In this document: piece by piece, positions 20,281 through 28,698 of the stretch | How the letters are laid out: every line of letters starts with the position of its first letter | How positions within the stretch are numbered: position 1 is the first letter of the stretch | NCBI RefSeq assembly: GCF_000426345.1 | Contig: NZ_AUFE01000024.1 | Location: forward strand, 1-64,000 | Direction: 5' to 3' | Source: Cupriavidus phytohabitans | GTDB taxonomy: Bacteria; Pseudomonadota; Gammaproteobacteria; Burkholderiales; Burkholderiaceae | DNA: 64,000 bases | The notes under the pieces: model-generated | Databases searched by the model: none | What the model was told of the DNA's origin: nothing | Seen by the model: only the letters and a program-made list of their open reading frames with translations | Made by a program: the position numbers and the translations under genes

Positions 20281-21085
20281 CAAGGTAGCCGAGTTCCGAT
20301 GAGAGCTGTTGGGCGATATCGCGTACGCGACGATCCATCGTACCGCCCCATTCTGCATCGAACAGGCTCTGCGCGCCCAGTACGATTAACCCCATGGCGA
20401 GGTGGCCGTTGGCATCGAACACCGGCATCGAGAACGCATTGATGCCGGGCAGCACACCGCCGCGCGTGCGCGCGGCGCCATGCTCGCGGACTTCGGCACA
20501 GATCGCGTCGTATTCGGCCAGCGACGCCGGCATGTCCGGCACGGCGCCGTTGCCGCGCGCGCCCAGCTCGCGCTCGATCAGCGGCAGGGTCTGCTTGCGC
20601 GGCAGGTAGGCGCCGTAGAGCCGGCCGGTGGCGGAGTTGAGCATCGGCATCACGTCGCCCAGGCGCAGGCTCACGGTCACGGGGTGGCTGGATTCCTCCC
20701 AGTGCACGATGGTGGGGCCATGGTTTCCCCACACGGCGATGCCGGCGGTCAGGTCCATCTCGTCGCGCAGCTGCGACAGGATCGGCCGCGCCTTCTTCAC
20801 CGGATCGAGCCGGTTGAGGCCGGCCAGGCCCAGCTGCAGCGCGAACGCGCCCAGGTCGTAGCGGCCGCTGACCGGGTCCTGCGCCACCGCGCCCAGCCGC
20901 ATGAAGCTGACCAGGTAGCGGTGTGCCTTGGCCGGGTTCATGCCCGCGGCGGCGGCGAGGTCGCGCAGCATCATCGCGCGCGGCGACGCCGCCAGAGCCT
21001 GGAGCAGCTTGAAGCCCACTTCGATGGACTGGATGCCGGAGCGCAGCTTGGCGTCGTCTTCTTCGTTTTCAGCAATGCGTGACAT
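20243..21085 (-). CDS. IclR-family transcriptional regulator
   Basis: A 280-residue regulator. The winged helix is at residues about 17-75 (GFKLLQALAAS, LRDLAAAAGMNPAKAHRYL), followed by the IclR effector domain (TAGIAVWGNHGPTIVHWEE, and GINAFSMPVFDANGHLAMGL near 230). It is divergent from the Bug/FAH genes, with a GGTAAAT/ATTTACC inverted repeat between them, so it probably controls those genes and itself. The start MSRIAENEE at 21085 was chosen. The effector is probably a carboxylic acid, by inference from the target genes. Confidence 0.93.
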   Translation of the reverse strand: MSRIAENEEDDAKLRSGIQSIEVGFKLLQALAASPRAMMLRDLAAAAGMNPAKAHRYLVSFMRLGAVAQDPVSGRYDLGAFALQLGLAGLNRLDPVKKARPILSQLRDEMDLTAGIAVWGNHGPTIVHWEESSHPVTVSLRLGDVMPMLNSATGRLYGAYLPRKQTLPLIERELGARGNGAVPDMPASLAEYDAICAEVREHGAARTRGGVLPGINAFSMPVFDANGHLAMGLIVLGAQSLFDAEWGGTMDRRVRDIAQQLSSELGYLGAAPPAGETGQP

Positions 21086-21134
21086 GGACCAGCGGCGGGG
21101 GAGATCGGCGCCCGGGGATCCGGGCAAGTTCGTA

Positions 21135-21165
21135 GGTAAATTTACTATAGCGAAATCGATTTACC
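21135..21165. promoter_or_regulatory. putative IclR operator
   Basis: Inverted repeat GGTAAAT (21135-21141) and ATTTACC (21159-21165) in an AT-rich patch, 50 bp upstream of the IclR start and about 100 bp upstream of the Bug gene. A second palindrome TAAATTTA overlaps the left arm. Its position between divergent genes fits an autoregulated IclR system. Confidence 0.65.
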
Positions 21166-21263
21166 AATTTTTAAGCCGTCGGTAGACTTCCTTCGCAACA
21201 GACCCGGCGGCGCACGTGTCGATGCCTGCCGAACCGGGCCCCTTTTTAACACGGAGACTACCG

Positions 21264-22271
21264 ATGCGCCCCCTGCGTCCCTTCCTCGGGCGTCGTTATG
21301 CCCATCTCATGCTGGCCGCCATGGCTGCCGCCGGCGCCATTATCGCCGCCAGCGCACCCGCTCACGCCGAAGAATGGCCCACCCAGCCAATCCGCTGGGT
21401 CGTGCCCTACCCCGCCGGCGGCGGAACCGACGTGGTGGCGCGCACCGTGGCCCAGGCCATCACGCCCGGGTTGGGCAAGCAGGTGGTGATCGACAACCGG
21501 CCGGGCGCGGCCACCATCGTCGGCGCCGATGCCGTCGCCCATGCCAAGCCTGATGGCTACACCGTGCTGACCGCCGACACCGCCACGCTGGCGGCCAATC
21601 CGTCCCTTTACAAGAAGCTGCCGTACAACCCCGACAAGGACTTCGTCTATATCGGCCAGCTGGCGCGTTTCCCGCTAGTGCTGGTGGCCACCCCCAAATT
21701 CCCGGCACAGACGCTGAAGGAAGCCATCGAGTACGCGCAAAAGAACCCCGGCAAGGTCAACTTCGCCTCGCCCGGCGCAGGCAGCCCGCACCACCTGGCC
21801 ATGGAGCTGTTCATGGACCAGGCCAAGGTCAGGATGACGCACGTGCCCTACAAGGGCGCGGCGCCGGCGGTGCAGGACCTGCTGGCCGGCCAGGTCGACC
21901 TGATGTTCCTGGACCTGGCCTCGGGCCAGCAGAACGTGGGCGCCGGCAAGCTGCGCGCGCTGGGCGTGGCCACGCCCAAGCGGCTGGCCGTGTTGCCCGG
22001 CGTGCCGACCGTGGCCGAAGGCGGCGTGAGCAACTTCGAGGCCTACGCCTGGCAAGGCATGGTGGCGCCGGCGGGCACGCCCAAGGCGGTGGTCACGCGG
22101 CTGAACGCCGAGCTGGTCAAGGCGCTGAAGACGCCCGAGGTGCAAAAGAAGCTGGAAGGCGTCGGGGTCGAGGCGGTGTCGAGCACGCCCGAGGAATTCG
22201 CTGCCTACGCCCGCGCCGAAGGCGAGCGCTGGGGCAAGCTGATCAAGGCCAAGGGCATCACGGTCGACTGA
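21264..22271 (+). CDS. Bug-type tripartite tricarboxylate transporter solute-binding protein
   Basis: A 335-residue periplasmic protein. A signal peptide with hydrophobic core LMLAAMAAAGAIIAASAPAHA is cut near residue 37, and the mature part starts with the Bug signature WPTQPIRWVVPYPAGGGTDV and has NRPGAATIVGADAV and THVPYKGAAPA. Bug proteins bind carboxylates for TctAB-type carriers, but no tctA or tctB gene is in the window, so this is an orphan receptor. A CGGAGA site supports ATG 21264. It is the first gene of the IclR-divergent unit, followed by an FAH-family hydrolase. Confidence 0.93.
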   Translation: MRPLRPFLGRRYAHLMLAAMAAAGAIIAASAPAHAEEWPTQPIRWVVPYPAGGGTDVVARTVAQAITPGLGKQVVIDNRPGAATIVGADAVAHAKPDGYTVLTADTATLAANPSLYKKLPYNPDKDFVYIGQLARFPLVLVATPKFPAQTLKEAIEYAQKNPGKVNFASPGAGSPHHLAMELFMDQAKVRMTHVPYKGAAPAVQDLLAGQVDLMFLDLASGQQNVGAGKLRALGVATPKRLAVLPGVPTVAEGGVSNFEAYAWQGMVAPAGTPKAVVTRLNAELVKALKTPEVQKKLEGVGVEAVSSTPEEFAAYARAEGERWGKLIKAKGITVD

Positions 22272-22308
22272 GCGATGGCCACGGTAGACTAGCGGCCAAA
22301 TCAGCACC

Positions 22309-22351
22309 GTCGTTCCCGCTCCTACCCAAGGGGCACGTGGGCGGGAACGAC
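22309..22351. other. intergenic hairpin between Bug and FAH genes
   Basis: An 11-bp perfect stem (22309-22319 with 22341-22351; arm GTCGTTCCCGC) closes a 21-nt loop. There is no U-tract on either strand, so it is not a classic terminator. It could tune expression of the FAH gene relative to the Bug gene. Confidence 0.6.
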
Positions 22352-22376
22352 AGGCAACCCTACCGCATCGCATCCC

Positions 22377-23357
22377 ATGAAACTCGCAACCCTGAAGGAC
22401 GGTTCGCGCGACGGCCAGCTGGCGGTCGTGTCGCGCGACCTGAAGCAAGCCCACTTCGCCACCGATATCGCCGGCAAGCTGCAGACCGTGCTGGACGACT
22501 GGAATTTCTACGCGCCGCAGCTGCAGGACCTTTACGACGCGCTCAACACCGGCCGCGCGCGCCATCCGTTCGCATTCAACCCCAAGGACTGCATGGCGCC
22601 GCTGCCGCGCGCCTACCAGTGGGCCGATGGCTCGGCCTACGTCAACCACGTCGAGCTGGTGCGCAAGGCGCGCGGCGCCGAAATGCCCCCCGAGTTCTGG
22701 ACCGACCCGCTGATGTACCAGGGCGGATCGGACGACTTCCTCGGCCCGCAGGACGACATCGTGTGCGCCAGCGAAGCCTTCGGCATCGACTTCGAGGCCG
22801 AGGTCGCGGTCATCACCGGCGACGTGAAGATGGGCGCCACCCCCGAGCAGGCCGGCGAAGCCATCCGCCTGGTGCTGCTGGCCAACGACGTCTCGCTGCG
22901 CAACCTGATACCGGCGGAACTGGGCAAGGGCTTCGGCTTCTTCCAGAGCAAGCCGGCCACCGCCTTCTCGCCCGTCGCCGTCACGCCGGACGAACTGGGC
23001 GAGGCCTGGCGCGAGCGCAAGGTGCACCTGCCGATGACGGTGCACTGGAACAGCAAGAAGGTCGGCCAGCCCGACTGCGGCACCGACATGGTGTTCGACT
23101 TCGGCCAGCTGATCGCGCATATCTGCAAGACCCGCAACGTGCGCGCCGGCAGCATCGTCGGCTCGGGCACGATTTCCAATGTCGACCGCAAGAAGGGCTA
23201 CTGCTGCATCGCCGAGAAGCGCATGCTGGAGACCATCGACGATGGCAAGCCGAGTACCGAATTCATGAAGTTCGGCGACGCGGTCAAGATCGAGATGTTC
23301 GACGCGCAGGGGCATTCGGTGTTCGGTGCAATCGACCAGCTGGTGGCCGCGCCCTGA
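22377..23357 (+). CDS. fumarylacetoacetate hydrolase-family protein
   Basis: A 326-residue FAH-fold enzyme. Metal ligands are in IDFEAEVAVI (near residue 140) and in the following LANDVSLRN; the glycine-rich strand GSIVGSGTISN lies near 260. The family cleaves C-C bonds of acylpyruvates or hydrolyses related substrates. It shares its promoter region with an IclR regulator through the Bug gene, suggesting uptake and cleavage of an aromatic-derived acid; the substrate is not known. The start MKLATLKDGSRDG fits the family and the length is usual. Confidence 0.92.
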   Translation: MKLATLKDGSRDGQLAVVSRDLKQAHFATDIAGKLQTVLDDWNFYAPQLQDLYDALNTGRARHPFAFNPKDCMAPLPRAYQWADGSAYVNHVELVRKARGAEMPPEFWTDPLMYQGGSDDFLGPQDDIVCASEAFGIDFEAEVAVITGDVKMGATPEQAGEAIRLVLLANDVSLRNLIPAELGKGFGFFQSKPATAFSPVAVTPDELGEAWRERKVHLPMTVHWNSKKVGQPDCGTDMVFDFGQLIAHICKTRNVRAGSIVGSGTISNVDRKKGYCCIAEKRMLETIDDGKPSTEFMKFGDAVKIEMFDAQGHSVFGAIDQLVAAP

Positions 23358-23416
23358 ATCGGCCGCACCTGTCGGCGAGCGTCCGCAGGTGATGGGCGGC
23401 CGGATGCGCATATAAT

Positions 23417-23438
23417 TTACCGACCGATCGGTTGGTTA
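23417..23438. promoter_or_regulatory. TetR-type palindromic operator overlapping a -10 box
   Basis: ACCGACCGATCGGTTGGT at 23419-23436 is an 18-bp palindrome with one mismatched pair, centred on CGATCG. It directly follows a TATAAT box (23411-23416), about 55-70 bp upstream of the crotonase gene. The form is typical of TetR-family fatty-acid regulators. No tetR gene lies in the window. Confidence 0.75.
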
Positions 23439-23489
23439 ATCCACGATGCAACCGGCGCAGTTGCGCGCCACTCACCTGACAGGCTACCC

Positions 23490-24326
23490 ATGACTGCCCC
23501 CAACGACGCGTCTTCCACCGAACTTTCCGAACGCTACGCGCGCTACCGCGCGCTGACGCTGCGCCGCCACGGCGCCATCCTCGAGATCATCATGGGCGCG
23601 GCGCAGTCGGCCAACCAGAAGCTGGCCACCGCCGACGCCAACATGCACCGCGAGCTGGCCGAGATCTGGCGCGATGTCTCCGCCGATCCCGACATCCGCG
23701 TGGCGCTGATCCGCGGCGAGGGCAAAGGCTTTTCCGCCGGCGGCGACCTGGCCCTGGTGGAAGACATGGCCAACGATTTCGAGACCCGCACGCGCGTGTG
23801 GCACGAAGCGCGCGACCTGGTCTACAACGTCATCAACTGCGACAAGCCGGTGGTCTCGGCGATGCACGGCCCGGCCGTCGGCGCCGGGCTGGTGGCGGGC
23901 TTGCTGGCGGATATCTCGATCGCGGCCAAGACCGCGCGCATCGTCGACGGCCACACCCGGCTGGGCGTGGCGGCGGGCGACCATGCCGCGATCGTGTGGC
24001 CGCTGCTGTGCGGAATGGCCAAGGCCAAGTACTATCTGATGCTGTGCGAGTCGGTCAGCGGCGAAGAGGCCGAGCGGATCGGCCTGGTCTCGCTGGCGGT
24101 GGAAGAGGACGAACTGGTGGCGCGCGCCTTCGAGGTTGCCAACCGGCTGGCGGCAGGGTCGCAGACGGCGATCCGCTGGACCAAGTACGCCCTCAACAAC
24201 TGGCTGCGCATGGCCGGTCCCGCTTTCGATACCTCGCTGGCGCTCGAATTCATGGGCTTTGCCGGCCCCGACGTGCACGAAGGCATGGCGAGCCTGCGCC
24301 AGAAGCGGCCGCCACAATTCAGGTAA
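23490..24326 (+). CDS. enoyl-CoA hydratase/isomerase (crotonase) family protein
   Basis: A 278-residue crotonase. The oxyanion-hole stretch is [18 protein letters not shown] (near residue 73), then [19 protein letters not shown]. The usual catalytic Glu region reads [12 protein letters not shown] instead of the PEx-rich form of hydratases, so an isomerase or other crotonase activity is likely. The C-terminal helix ends with LRQKRPPQF. It is the first gene behind the TetR-type palindrome, and phaM follows 63 bp later. Confidence 0.9.
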   Translation: MTAPNDASSTELSERYARYRALTLRRHGAILEIIMGAAQSANQKLATADANMHRELAEIWRDVSADPDIRVALIRGEGKGFSAGGDLALVEDMANDFETRTRVWHEARDLVYNVINCDKPVVSAMHGPAVGAGLVAGLLADISIAAKTARIVDGHTRLGVAAGDHAAIVWPLLCGMAKAKYYLMLCESVSGEEAERIGLVSLAVEEDELVARAFEVANRLAAGSQTAIRWTKYALNNWLRMAGPAFDTSLALEFMGFAGPDVHEGMASLRQKRPPQFR

Positions 24327-24389
24327 CGACGACGCAGCCGCGCGGCCCGCATCCGGGCGCGGGCTGCGCCGCACACGGAGCACGCGACC

Positions 24390-25286
24390 ATGTTCGGACA
24401 GATTCCCGATTTCACCAACAGCTTCGACTTCATGCGCCGGCTGTGGGGCGCCGGCGCCGGCATGCCCGGCAGCCTGATGCCCGGGCTGCAGGCGATGACG
24501 CCGCCGATGGACCTGGACGACCTCGACAAGCGCATCGCCGACCTGAAGGCGGTGGAGAGCTGGCTGCAGTTGAACACCAACCTGCTGCGCACCACGATCC
24601 AGGGCCTGGAGGTGCAGCGCGCCACGCTGGTGGCGCTGCAGACCTTCGGCAACGCGCTCTCGCCCGACGCCATGCAGACGGCAATGGAAAACGTGGCGCG
24701 TGCCGCCACTGCGCCCAGCGCAGCGCCGCCGCAGCGCGCCGGCGCCGACACCGGTACCGGCAGCGCAGGGCTGCGCGAAGAAGCGCCCGCGGCGCAGGCT
24801 GCGCCCCGGCCCGGCGCCGAGCCCGAGCCGGCTCCCGAGCCCTCGGCCGAGGCAGCGCGAGATGCGTCCTCCGAGGCGGCGCCCGAGGCAGCACCCAACG
24901 CCGCGGTGTGGTGGGACCTGCTGCAGCATCAGTTCAGCCAGATTGCCAGCAGCGCCGCCGCGGCCAGCATCGCACCGTTCAACATGGGCGCCTTCGGCGC
25001 CGCTGGCACGCCGGCACAGCCAGGCGCCACGCCCGCCGCCAAAACCACGCCAGGCAAGGCCGCTGGCAACGGCAATGGCGCCAGGGCGAGTGCCACGGCA
25101 AAGAGCGGCGCCACGGGTGCGGCGAAATCCGGAGCCACGTCAGCGGCCAAGTCCGCCGCGAAATCGGCTGCAAAGTCCGCCGCGAAGTCCGCCGCGAAGA
25201 AGCCCGCGGCAAAGAAGCCCGCTGCCGGCAAGACGGCCAACGCCACACCCAACGGCAACGATGCTGCCAAGGACGGCAACGAATGA
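24390..25286 (+). CDS. phaM: PhaM-like PHB granule protein, PHA synthase activator
   Basis: A 298-residue protein. The N-terminus [19 protein letters not shown] followed by a helical region ([34 protein letters not shown]; about residues 45-105) is that of PhaM. The middle is Ala/Pro/Glu-rich, and the C-terminus is a histone H1-like tail with repeated [10 protein letters not shown] and [16 protein letters not shown] units. In R. eutropha, PhaM binds PHB granules, DNA and PHA synthase PhaC1, activating it and linking granules to the nucleoid. This copy is longer than the known 263-residue protein because of its linker. A GGAG site precedes the ATG. It points strongly to Cupriavidus. Confidence 0.92.
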   Translation: MFGQIPDFTNSFDFMRRLWGAGAGMPGSLMPGLQAMTPPMDLDDLDKRIADLKAVESWLQLNTNLLRTTIQGLEVQRATLVALQTFGNALSPDAMQTAMENVARAATAPSAAPPQRAGADTGTGSAGLREEAPAAQAAPRPGAEPEPAPEPSAEAARDASSEAAPEAAPNAAVWWDLLQHQFSQIASSAAAASIAPFNMGAFGAAGTPAQPGATPAAKTTPGKAAGNGNGARASATAKSGATGAAKSGATSAAKSAAKSAAKSAAKSAAKKPAAKKPAAGKTANATPNGNDAAKDGNE

Positions 25287-25331
25287 CAGATCGCCGCACC
25301 GCCTGATCTGTCGCTACGCCGGGCCCCCGCC

Positions 25332-26645
25332 ATGCACCGCGATCCCCTGCCAGGACACCATCCAGCCCCGCACAACGGCCCTGGCGCCCCTGGCACCCCT
25401 AACGGTCCTAACGGTCCCAACGGTCCTAACGGCCCCAACCCCGCCGCCACCGCGCTGATCATGATGGGTGGCGGCGCGCGCGCCGCCTACCAGGCCGGCG
25501 TGCTGTGCGGGCTGGCGCGCATCGCCGCGCGCCACGGCAAGGCGCATGGCGGGCTGCCGTTCGGCATCATCGCCGGCACCTCGGCGGGTGCGATCAACGG
25601 TGCCGGGCTGGCCATCCACGCCGGCGACTTCCAGGCCGCCACGCAAAGCCTGGGCGCGCTGTGGCACGGCATCCATGCCGACGACGTCTACCGCACCGAC
25701 GTGCTGCGCGTGGGCATATCGGGCGCGCGCTGGCTGTCGACGCTGGCGCTGGGCTGGGCCACGCAGCGCAGGGCGCCGCGGGCGCTGTTCGACAACACGC
25801 CGCTAGGCAGCATGCTGGGCGAGCTGTTCGATCCCGCGCGGGTGCAGGGCAGCCTGGACAGCGGCGCGCTGCAGGCGTTCGCGGTCACCTCGCTGTCCTA
25901 CAGCACCGGCCGCCATGTCACCTTCTACCAGTCGCACCACCGCATCCATCCGTGGCACCGCAGCCAGCGCATCGCGGTGCCGGCGCCGATCACGGTCGAC
26001 CACCTGCTGGCCTCCGCGTCGATACCGTTCCTGTTCCCGTCGGTTCCGCTCGAGATCGACGGCCATCACGAGTGGTTCGGCGACGGCACCATGCGGCAGA
26101 TGTCGCCGCTGTCGCCGGCGATCCACCTGGGCGCGTCACGCATCCTGGCGATCGGCGCGGCCTCGCGCCAGCGCTCGGGCTGGTTCGACACCGTGCCCGC
26201 CGGCGGCTACCCGTCGCTGGCACAGGTGGGCGGGCAGGCGCTGGCCAGCATCTTCCTGGACGGGCTCAATGCCGACCTGGAGAGGCTGCTTCATATCAAC
26301 CGGCTGCTGGCGCGCATGCCCGAGATCGCCGGCGACCGGGAAGGATGGCGCCCGGTGCAGGTGATGACGATCTCTCCCAGCGAACCGATCGAAGCGCTCG
26401 CCGCCGAGCACCAGAAGCAGCTGCCGCGCACCGTGCGTGCGCTGCTGGCGCCCTTGGGCGGTACCGAGGCGCGCGGCGCCGCCTTCGCCAGCTATCTGCT
26501 GTTCGAGCCCGAGTTCACGCGGGCGCTGATGGCGCTGGGCGAGCGCGACGCCGAAGCACAGGCCGCCGAGCTCGCCGCGTTCCTGTACGGCGTAGTGCCG
26601 GACACTGCACCCGCCGCAACGCCCGAGGGCGCGCTCTCGCCCTGA
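25332..26645 (+). CDS. patatin-like phospholipase
   Basis: A 437-residue protein of the patatin fold. The glycine-rich oxyanion loop is MMGGGARAAYQAGVL, the nucleophile is in GTSAGAIN (near residue 84), and the catalytic Asp in FGDGTMRQMSPL (near 255). Residues about 23-35 are a run of Asn-Gly-Pro units coded by a 9-bp tandem repeat, unlike the rest of the protein; this part may not be conserved. It hydrolyses acyl esters of lipids. It follows phaM by 45 bp on the same strand, so it may act on the lipid layer of PHB granules or on membranes; this is inference. Confidence 0.9.
   Translation: MHRDPLPGHHPAPHNGPGAPGTPNGPNGPNGPNGPNPAATALIMMGGGARAAYQAGVLCGLARIAARHGKAHGGLPFGIIAGTSAGAINGAGLAIHAGDFQAATQSLGALWHGIHADDVYRTDVLRVGISGARWLSTLALGWATQRRAPRALFDNTPLGSMLGELFDPARVQGSLDSGALQAFAVTSLSYSTGRHVTFYQSHHRIHPWHRSQRIAVPAPITVDHLLASASIPFLFPSVPLEIDGHHEWFGDGTMRQMSPLSPAIHLGASRILAIGAASRQRSGWFDTVPAGGYPSLAQVGGQALASIFLDGLNADLERLLHINRLLARMPEIAGDREGWRPVQVMTISPSEPIEALAAEHQKQLPRTVRALLAPLGGTEARGAAFASYLLFEPEFTRALMALGERDAEAQAAELAAFLYGVVPDTAPAATPEGALSP
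25398..25439. repeat. 9-bp coding tandem repeat (Asn-Gly-Pro)
   Basis: Four full copies and one partial copy of a 9-bp unit (CCTAACGGT and close variants) inside the patatin gene, giving the NGP run near the N-terminus. Unit number could vary by slippage without shifting the reading frame. Confidence 0.9.
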
Positions 26646-26840
26646 GCGGCCTGAGCGCCCTTTCTCCAGGCGCCGCTGCTGGCACTTGGCCGGCGCACCG
26701 AGCCGCTGATCGCCCGCAATATGCAGCGGGCTGCGCCAAGCCTCTGCAAAAGTCGTTGCAATTGCCCCCATCCGCCCTAAAAAAGGGGAAGAGAATAATT
26801 CGCATCTGGTAGAATCTCGCCGTAATTTCAAAGGCTTACC

Positions 26841-27704
26841 ATGCTCTACCCCGAACTGTTCAAATCGTTGGAAGCGGTCCGCTGGCACATGGACAAGGAC
26901 ATCCCCTGGGATACCTTCGACGCCAGCCTGCTGACGGACGACCAGGCCAAGACCATCCGCATGAACGCGATCACGGAATGGTCGGCCCTGCCGGCGACCG
27001 AGATGTTCCTGCGCGACAACCGCCACGATTCCGACTTTTCGGCGTTCATGAGCATCTGGTTCTTCGAGGAGCAGAAGCACTCGCTGGTGTTGATGGAATA
27101 CCTGCGCCGCTTCCGCCCGGACCTGGTGCCGACCGAGGAAGAGCTGCACGCAGTGCGCTTTGAATTCGACCCGGCGCCGCCGCTGGAAACGCTGATGCTG
27201 CATTTCTGCGGCGAGATCCGCCTGAACCACTGGTACCGCCGCGCCGCCGAATGGCACTCGGAACCGGTGATCAAGCATATCTACCGCACCCTGTCGCAGG
27301 ACGAGGCCCGCCACGGCGGCGCCTACCTGCGCTACATGAAGAAATACCTGGCCCAGTTCGGCGACACCGCGCGCGCCGCGTTCGCCAAGATCGGCGTGCT
27401 GATGGCATCGGCGCGCCGCACCGAAAAGCCGCTGCACCCGACCAACCTGCACGTCAACAAGGCGCTGTTCCCCAACGACACCGTGCAGTCGCGCCTGCCC
27501 GACCCGGACTGGCTGGAGAAATGGCTGGACGAGCAGATCCGCTTCGACGAAGGCTGGGAGAAGAAGGTCATCGAACGGATCCTGCACAATATGTCGCTGC
27601 TGTTCGAGCGCACCTTTGAAAGCGTGCAGGACCTGAACCGCTACCGCAAGGAACTGAACGCCCGCCTGCCAGGCTCCGGCGGCGCCCAGCCAGCACAGGC
27701 CTGA
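26841..27704 (+). CDS. ferritin-like di-iron protein
   Basis: A 287-residue, all-helical protein. Likely iron ligands are E in ITEWSALP, EEQKH (WFFEEQKHSLVL, near residue 76), E in CGEIRLNHW (near 124) and DEARHGG (near 155), matching the four-helix di-iron pattern of ferritin-like proteins and acyl-ACP desaturases. No signal peptide. It may be a desaturase or hydroxylase; the sequence does not settle this. The first ATG (MLYPELFKSLE) is used. It is followed by a strong terminator and has its own promoter region of about 195 bp, so it is probably monocistronic. Confidence 0.85.
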   Translation: MLYPELFKSLEAVRWHMDKDIPWDTFDASLLTDDQAKTIRMNAITEWSALPATEMFLRDNRHDSDFSAFMSIWFFEEQKHSLVLMEYLRRFRPDLVPTEEELHAVRFEFDPAPPLETLMLHFCGEIRLNHWYRRAAEWHSEPVIKHIYRTLSQDEARHGGAYLRYMKKYLAQFGDTARAAFAKIGVLMASARRTEKPLHPTNLHVNKALFPNDTVQSRLPDPDWLEKWLDEQIRFDEGWEKKVIERILHNMSLLFERTFESVQDLNRYRKELNARLPGSGGAQPAQA

Positions 27705-27730
27705 TCCGGCGGCTTGCTGCACCCCGATAA

Positions 27731-27756
27731 AAACCTCGCTGCGGCGAGGTTTTTTT
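27731..27756 (+). terminator. rho-independent terminator of the ferritin-like gene
   Basis: A 9-bp stem (27731-27739 with 27744-27752; arm AAACCTCGC), a 4-nt loop and a run of seven T from 27750. It lies 26 bp after the stop. Confidence 0.94.
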
Positions 27757-27896
27757 GTTGGCGCCCGCCGCCATCGGTGGTGGCACCGGCCGGGCGAGCA
27801 GCGCTGAACGAACGGCGAACCTCACCGGACGGGGTACCATTCGGGCAAGCGTGCCGGCACCGCCAGCGCCGGCCTCCACCATCCGATCCATGACCC

Positions 27897-28391
27897 ATGT
27901 CCCTACCCGCCTTCGAATCCAAGCTGACTCCCGCCGACAACCCCGCCGAGCTGGCCGCGCGCATCGCCGCGCTGCCGCGCCCGCTGGTGTTCACCAACGG
28001 TGTCTTCGATATCCTGCACCGCGGCCATGCCACCTACCTGGCGCAGGCGCGCGCGCTGGGCGCCAGCCTGGTGGTCGGCGTCAACAGCGATGCCTCGGTC
28101 AAGATGCTGGGCAAGGGCGACGACCGCCCGCTCAACCATGAATCGGACCGCATGGCGCTGCTGGCCGCGCTGGCGTCGGTCGACCTGGTGGCGATGTTCC
28201 GCGAGCAGACGCCGGTCGAGCTGATCCGGCTGGTGCGCCCCGACATCTACGTCAAGGGCGGCGACTATGACATCGATAGGCTGGAAGAAACCCGGCTGGT
28301 GCGCAGCTGGGGCGGCCAGGCCTATGCCATCCCCTTCCTGCACGACCGCTCCACCACCAAGCTGCTGACCAAGGTCCGCCAGGCCGGCTGA
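27897..28391 (+). CDS. rfaE2: D-glycero-beta-D-manno-heptose 1-phosphate adenylyltransferase
   Basis: A 164-residue nucleotidyltransferase. The HxGH-type motif is FTNGVFDILHRGHATYL (near residue 33), then GVNSDASVKMLGKGDDRP, and VKGGDYDIDRLEETRLV near 118. It makes ADP-heptose from heptose 1-phosphate for the LPS core. Here it is a single-domain form; the kinase part found in bifunctional HldE is elsewhere. The end of the gene converges with the small membrane protein gene after 9 bp. Confidence 0.94.
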   Translation: MSLPAFESKLTPADNPAELAARIAALPRPLVFTNGVFDILHRGHATYLAQARALGASLVVGVNSDASVKMLGKGDDRPLNHESDRMALLAALASVDLVAMFREQTPVELIRLVRPDIYVKGGDYDIDRLEETRLVRSWGGQAYAIPFLHDRSTTKLLTKVRQAG

Positions 28392-28400
28392 ACCGCATCC

Positions 28401-28649
28401 TCAGCGCTGGCGCCGGACCACCGGCAAGGTGCCGCGCGGCGCGGCACCTGGTGCGGGCAAAGGTGCCGGCGGCAGCAACAGCAGGCGCTCGGAGCGCACC
28501 TGCTGCCCGAGCCGGTGCGGCTCGCGCGGCGTGCCGAACCAGCCCCCGAGCGGATTGGCGCCGAACAGGCCGGCGAGCGCGGCCACCAGCAAGGCGTTGG
28601 CGAGCAGCAGCAACAGCAGGGCGATGCGCAGGACGCGTGGGGCGGGCAT
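28401..28649 (-). CDS. small hypothetical membrane protein
   Basis: About 82 residues from ATG 28649: MPAPRVLRIALLLLLLANAL, one membrane helix (about residues 7-27), then a Pro/Arg-rich tail (RLLLLPPAPLPAPGAAPRG). No family recognised. It follows coaX on the same strand; a start at 28724 would overlap coaX by 26 bp. Reported as a gene because the frame is open, begins with a signal-like helix and fills the gap between convergent genes. Confidence 0.6.
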   Translation of the reverse strand: MPAPRVLRIALLLLLLANALLVAALAGLFGANPLGGWFGTPREPHRLGQQVRSERLLLLPPAPLPAPGAAPRGTLPVVRRQR

Positions 28650-28698
28650 TGGAACGGCTGCGGGAGCGTGCGGGATTCCGTGGTGAAGGCGATGGTCA

